From positions 1 to 10,950 of the forward strand of contig CBFHUI010000086.1 of assembly GCA_965658725.1 (NCBI GenBank): 10,950 nucleotides of DNA. Reading direction: 5' to 3'. This document shows, one piece after another, positions 8,092 to 10,950 of the stretch. Position 1 is the first letter of the stretch. The number at the start of each line of letters is the position of its first letter. Source of the stretch: UBA7985 sp965658725 (GTDB taxonomy: Bacteria; Pseudomonadota; Alphaproteobacteria; UBA7985). The translations under genes and the position numbers were made by a program. The notes under the pieces are model-generated. The model saw only the letters and a list, made by a program, of their open reading frames with translations, did not search any database and was not told the origin of the DNA.

Positions 8092-8113
8092 TTAAGCGCT
8101 CAAATAATATTTG
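8092..8113. promoter_or_regulatory. Second copy of the BetI-like operator, between the TMADH-like and MttB-like genes
   Basis: TTAAGCGCTCAA (8092-8103), followed by ATAATATTTG, aligns without gaps to 5188-5209 with 19 of 22 identities (differences G/A, A/T and A/T). The core dyad has one mismatched pair. Its centre is 73 bases from the MttB-like ATG and 119 from the TMADH-like ATG, so one site could control both divergent genes. Recurrence in only the two divergent intergenic regions of the window supports function. Confidence 0.75.
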
Positions 8114-8140
8114 CAGATCGATGCTGTCGTGGCCTAGCCT
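8111..8140 (+). promoter_or_regulatory. Possible promoter of the MttB-like/dehalogenase-like operon
   Basis: TTGCAG (8111-8116) sits at the right end of the repeated element, at the position TTGACT holds at the other site. TAGCCT (8135-8140), 18 bases downstream, is an acceptable -10. The predicted start of transcription would be about 25 bases before the MttB-like ATG. The hexamers are weak, so this rests mainly on the shared arrangement. Confidence 0.4.
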
Positions 8141-8170
8141 TAGAGCTCTGGAAACCGCCGAGGAAGCCCC

Positions 8171-9655
8171 ATGCGCCGAAGCCGCAGACGCGCCCAAACC
8201 ACCCTGATTGCACCGCCGCCACCGGACGGACGGCACACGGGTCGCACGCTGGCGTATCAGCCGCTGACCGATCAGGACATCGACTTGATTATCAAGACAG
8301 CGATTGAGCTGGTCGAAAGCTCGGGTGTGATCTTTGAACCCGGCTCAGAGGCTGATGACCTGCTCGCAGCCGCCGGGTGTGAGATGGGGGAGGACGGACT
8401 GGTTAAGATCCCGCAAGCCGTGACCCGCCGCGCGCTGGAGACCGTGGGAAAGTCCGCGGTGCTCTATGATCGTAACGGGGAGAACCCTGTCTCCATCGAC
8501 ACGGACCACACCCGCTTTATGCCTGGCATGACCTGCATCGCAGTCTACGACCAACGGCACGGTGAGCCGCGCCCTTCGACCCGAGATGACCTTGCTCGGA
8601 TTACCCGTCTGGCCGATGGACTGCCGAACATCGATGCAGTCTGCACTATGGTAAAGAACGTGCCGGATTCCACGCTGCGGGGAGAGGTCGATGAATTCAT
8701 TTGCCTGATGGAAAACACGACCAAACCGCTGGAGTTTCTGTGCGAGTATCCGGTTTCCTTTCAGGCTGTCATAGACATCGCAACGGCGCTGCGGGGCAGT
8801 CCTAAAGCCCTGCGGGAGAAACCCTACTTCCTGCACCTCGTCACCCCGCTGCCGGTGAACTACGCCCACATCCACATTGAACAGATCATCATGGCCGCGC
8901 GCGCGGGCATCCCTGTCGGTGTCGGCACGCTGCCCATCGGCGGCGCATCATCCCCGATCACGCTCGCAGGCTGTGTGACGCACTCGCTGATGACCGATTT
9001 GGGGGCCATGGTGCTGGGGCAGTTGGCGGCAGAGGGTAGCTTCTGCATCGGTTGCTCAGACGTTTACTTTATGGAGCCGGCCACCGGCGCCATCGGTAGC
9101 TTTTCCCAGACCTCCATGGCCGACATGGCAATATGTCAGGTGCGGCGGCGGCTCGGGATTCCCCCACTGACGGGAACAGGGGGCTGTTCGGTTGCCCGCC
9201 GGTTCAATCAGGATGCTGTCTGGGAGTTGTCCGCGAACATGATGCAGATGTTCTACAACCGGCCCGCGACCTGCGACTATCTCGGCTCACTGGATCAGGG
9301 CCTAACGTTCTCGGAACACGCGCTGGTGCTGTGCGATGACCTTGCGGGGCTGCTCAAGAAAATGTGGGAGGGCCTGCGGGTCTCGCCTGAGCAGATTGGG
9401 ACGGAGTTGATCCGCGAGCTTGGCCCAAGGGGCCAGTTCCTCGCCGAGCCGCACACGGTCGAAAACTGCCGGACTCAGGTTTGGGACTCCCGCTATCTGG
9501 GCGCAAATTTCCCGCTCAGTAACAATGATCTGCCTGACGAAGACCTACTCGACCGCCTCGACCGCGACCTGCAGGAGCGCTTGAGCGCGCCGCCGCCGCC
9601 CTTGCCTGATCCGGCGGTGATGGCCGTCGCGCAAGACGTGTTGGCGCGCTTCTGA
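8171..9655 (+). CDS. MttB-superfamily (trimethylamine methyltransferase-like) corrinoid-dependent methyltransferase, non-pyrrolysine
   Basis: 494 residues, a normal length for the MttB superfamily (COG5598). Seen: the N-terminal YQPLTDQDIDLIIKTAIELVE (29-49, typical family opening), the barrel motif GVGTLPIGGASSPITLAG (250-267), SFCIGCSDVYFMEPATGAIG (290-309) and RRLGIPPLTGTGG (326-338). True trimethylamine MttB reads through an amber codon as pyrrolysine; this frame has no internal stop, as in glycine betaine and proline betaine methyltransferases (MtgB, MtpB). The conserved GG.TDAK..D.QAG.E stretch of the family (as I recall it) reads TGGCSVARRFNQDAVWE here, an atypical pocket. Family members move a methyl group from a quaternary amine to Co(I) of a corrinoid protein. 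No B12-binding partner with DxHxxG is in the window. GAGG lies about 8 bases before the ATG. The gene is followed 11 bases later by the dehalogenase-like gene. The likely substrate is an unidentified betaine (inference). Confidence 0.92.
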   Translation: MRRSRRRAQTTLIAPPPPDGRHTGRTLAYQPLTDQDIDLIIKTAIELVESSGVIFEPGSEADDLLAAAGCEMGEDGLVKIPQAVTRRALETVGKSAVLYDRNGENPVSIDTDHTRFMPGMTCIAVYDQRHGEPRPSTRDDLARITRLADGLPNIDAVCTMVKNVPDSTLRGEVDEFICLMENTTKPLEFLCEYPVSFQAVIDIATALRGSPKALREKPYFLHLVTPLPVNYAHIHIEQIIMAARAGIPVGVGTLPIGGASSPITLAGCVTHSLMTDLGAMVLGQLAAEGSFCIGCSDVYFMEPATGAIGSFSQTSMADMAICQVRRRLGIPPLTGTGGCSVARRFNQDAVWELSANMMQMFYNRPATCDYLGSLDQGLTFSEHALVLCDDLAGLLKKMWEGLRVSPEQIGTELIRELGPRGQFLAEPHTVENCRTQVWDSRYLGANFPLSNNDLPDEDLLDRLDRDLQERLSAPPPPLPDPAVMAVAQDVLARF

Positions 9656-9666
9656 TAGACTAGAGC

Positions 9667-10644
9667 ATGACGTTTGAACCGAACCCCGATCAGATGGCCC
9701 TATACCCGGCGGTGTCTGGCAACGCCATCAACGGCCTGGGCGAGGACCAGCCCCGCCAACCCGCCTATGTCTACTGGGGCAACGATCCTGATGATGTCGC
9801 GCACGGGGTGGTGCAGCGGTGGTTCTATACCGTGGACCCCGGCCTTGAAGGCTTTGCGATTGAGCGGAAGCGCCGCGCGGAGATTGCCAGTGCACCCCTC
9901 ACGCCTGTCGCCAGCACGCCAGCGGACCTGGGACCGGAACCGATTGCGGCCTTTTGCGCAGCGGGCCGCGACGCTGGCCATTTCGACAAGATCGGTGCAG
10001 CCCGCTTTGACCCCGCTTGGGCCTTCGAGGGGGTTGAGATCAACTCCAAAACCGTGATCGTCCTCGGCTTCCACCACGACTTCGCGGAAATCAGCAGAGC
10101 CCCCGCTCCTGAAGGGGGGTTGGAAGTCATGCGCCAGTATCGCCGCGCCGCATTTGGCGCGACATACGTGGCGAACTGGCTGCGTGGGCAGGGGTGGGCG
10201 GCCGAGCCGCTGACTGGTCCCATGTCCGGCAAGATGACTCTCATCCCCGCCGCAATAGCCGCAGGCTTTGGCGAATTGGGCAAGCACGGTTCCCTGATCA
10301 CACCGGAGTTTGGTTCCAGTTTCCGTCTCTCTGCCGTCCTGACTGACTGCCCGTGGCCCTTGGACCAACCGGAAGATCACGGGATCGACGAGTTCTGCCT
10401 CAACTGCCGCGTGTGCAGCGATGCTTGTCCGCCGGGCGCGATAGCCGATCACAAGCAGACCGTGCGCGGGGTGGAGAAGTGGTACGTTGACTTCGACGCT
10501 TGCTTGCCCTTCTTCAACGAGCACCAAGGCTGCGCGATCTGCATTGCCGTGTGTCCGTGGAGCCGACCGGGCGTGGGCCTGAACCTGGCTGCAAAGCTTG
10601 AGCGTCGTCGCAACCGCCTCGCTGACGCTGCGAAACCGACTTAA
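9667..10644 (+). CDS. Reductive-dehalogenase-like cytoplasmic protein with two [4Fe-4S] motifs
   Basis: 325 residues. The C-terminus holds Cys244/247/250/254 (CxxCxxCxxxCP, DACPPGAI) and Cys279/289/292/296 (CAICIAVCPW), all eight ligands for two [4Fe-4S] clusters in the arrangement used by RdhA and QueG. Before it, ELGKHGSLITPEFGSSFRLS (203-222) and AVLTDCPWPLD match the corrinoid-facing segment of reductive dehalogenases, and YVANWLRGQGWAAEPL (167-182) matches the region before it. There is no Tat signal and no NAD(P)H reductase domain, so it is neither a respiratory RdhA nor the long catabolic type; its length is nearer to QueG (epoxyqueuosine reductase), but the sequence pattern is RdhA-like. 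It has no clear Shine-Dalgarno and lies 11 bases after the MttB-like stop, suggesting translation by coupling. Function unknown. Possible roles (inference): corrinoid reductive activator, corrinoid carrier or reductase acting with the MttB-like protein. Confidence 0.85.
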   Translation: MTFEPNPDQMALYPAVSGNAINGLGEDQPRQPAYVYWGNDPDDVAHGVVQRWFYTVDPGLEGFAIERKRRAEIASAPLTPVASTPADLGPEPIAAFCAAGRDAGHFDKIGAARFDPAWAFEGVEINSKTVIVLGFHHDFAEISRAPAPEGGLEVMRQYRRAAFGATYVANWLRGQGWAAEPLTGPMSGKMTLIPAAIAAGFGELGKHGSLITPEFGSSFRLSAVLTDCPWPLDQPEDHGIDEFCLNCRVCSDACPPGAIADHKQTVRGVEKWYVDFDACLPFFNEHQGCAICIAVCPWSRPGVGLNLAAKLERRRNRLADAAKPT

Positions 10645-10950
10645 GTGTTGGCTTCGAGCACGTCGGTAAGCGAGAAGGTCCGAACGTCCACCAATCCCAG
10701 ATCCGAAATTCGAAGCTCCGGGATCACCACCAGCGCGAGCAGGGAATGCTGCATGTAGGCGTTGTTGAGCGTGCACCCGCACTCGGCCATGGCCTGCACC
10801 ATGGCTTCGGCCTTGGCAGCCACCTCGCGGGCGGGGCTATCGGACATCAGGCCGGCAATCGGCAATTCGACCAGCGCCAGCTCATTGCCGTCTTTCCACA
10901 CTGTCACGCCACCACCAATTTCACCAAGGCGGTTTGCGGCGGCGGCCATC
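10641..10950 (-). CDS. ade: Adenine deaminase, C-terminal end (gene runs off the right edge)
   Basis: The last 102 or so codons of a minus-strand gene that continues past the window; the metal-binding amidohydrolase domain is outside. The visible part matches the characteristic adenine deaminase tail: NRLGEIGGGVTVWKDG, LPIAGLMSDSPAREVA, MQHSLLALVVIPELRISD and LGLVDVRTF. Adenine deaminase converts adenine to hypoxanthine and ammonia in purine salvage; related tails occur in other Ade-type amidohydrolases, so the substrate is not certain. The stop TAA (10643-10641) overlaps the stop of the convergent dehalogenase-like gene within TTAA, leaving no intergenic space. The link to the amine-catabolic genes may be only positional. 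Confidence 0.85.
   Translation of the reverse strand, partial: MAAAANRLGEIGGGVTVWKDGNELALVELPIAGLMSDSPAREVAAKAEAMVQAMAECGCTLNNAYMQHSLLALVVIPELRISDLGLVDVRTFSLTDVLEANT

Noticed and set aside
8171..9655. Pyrrolysine-containing trimethylamine methyltransferase
   Set aside because: There is no in-frame amber codon; the frame is open from ATG to TGA over 494 codons.
9667..10644. queG, epoxyqueuosine reductase
   Set aside because: The length and eight Cys fit, but the segment before the clusters (LITPEFGSSFRLS, TDCPWPLD) follows the reductive-dehalogenase pattern, and there are no queuosine genes. A distant relationship remains.
9700..10782. Long open frame on the minus strand opposite the dehalogenase-like gene
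   Set aside because: It overlaps almost entirely a plus-strand gene with clear Fe-S motifs and shows no recognisable domain; it is a high-GC shadow frame.

Overview
The window (about 60% GC, densely packed, with short overlaps between genes) looks like a chromosomal catabolic locus of an alphaproteobacterium, probably a marine or soil heterotroph. The assignment is inferred from gene content (a BetI-type regulator, a trimethylamine-dehydrogenase-like flavoprotein, GcvT-like and MttB-like proteins) and base composition. No rRNA, tRNA or other taxonomic marker is present.

Layout. (1) Positions 1-5131, minus strand: a tight four-gene operon, read from right to left. It holds two tandem FAD-dependent oxidoreductases of the phytoene-desaturase/PYROXD2-like fold (5131-3479 and 3482-1956), a GcvT-like folate-dependent aminomethyltransferase/demethylase (1956-772) and a class III PLP aminotransferase (731 to beyond base 1, truncated by the window edge). 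(2) 5275-5922, plus strand: a BetI-like TetR regulator divergent from that operon. (3) 7978-5936, minus strand: a trimethylamine/dimethylamine dehydrogenase-family Fe-S flavoprotein, convergent with the regulator. (4) 8171-10644, plus strand: an MttB-superfamily methyltransferase without pyrrolysine, followed 11 bases later by a small soluble protein resembling the catalytic core of reductive dehalogenases, with two complete [4Fe-4S] motifs. (5) 10641 to beyond 10950, minus strand: the C-terminal end of adenine deaminase, whose stop codon overlaps that of gene (4).

The genes fit an oxygen-independent pathway for removing N-methyl groups from a quaternary or tertiary amine, followed by oxidation and transamination of the remaining amine. 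Candidate methyl-removing steps are corrinoid-dependent transfer (MttB-like), flavin-dependent oxidative demethylation (TMADH-like) and transfer to tetrahydrofolate (GcvT-like). The two divergent intergenic regions (5132-5274 and 7979-8170) share a 22-bp element, 19/22 identical, centred on AGCGCT. It is the obvious candidate operator for the BetI-like repressor and would place all three catabolic transcription units and the regulator in one regulon. The substrate cannot be read from the sequence.

The most novel aspect is the MttB-like/reductive-dehalogenase-like pair. No classical corrinoid protein, methylcorrinoid:folate methyltransferase or RamA-type activator is in the window, so the dehalogenase-like protein could act as corrinoid carrier or reductive activator for the methyltransferase. 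The TMADH-like enzyme has also lost two of the three residues of the trimethylammonium-binding aromatic bowl, which argues for a substrate other than trimethylamine.
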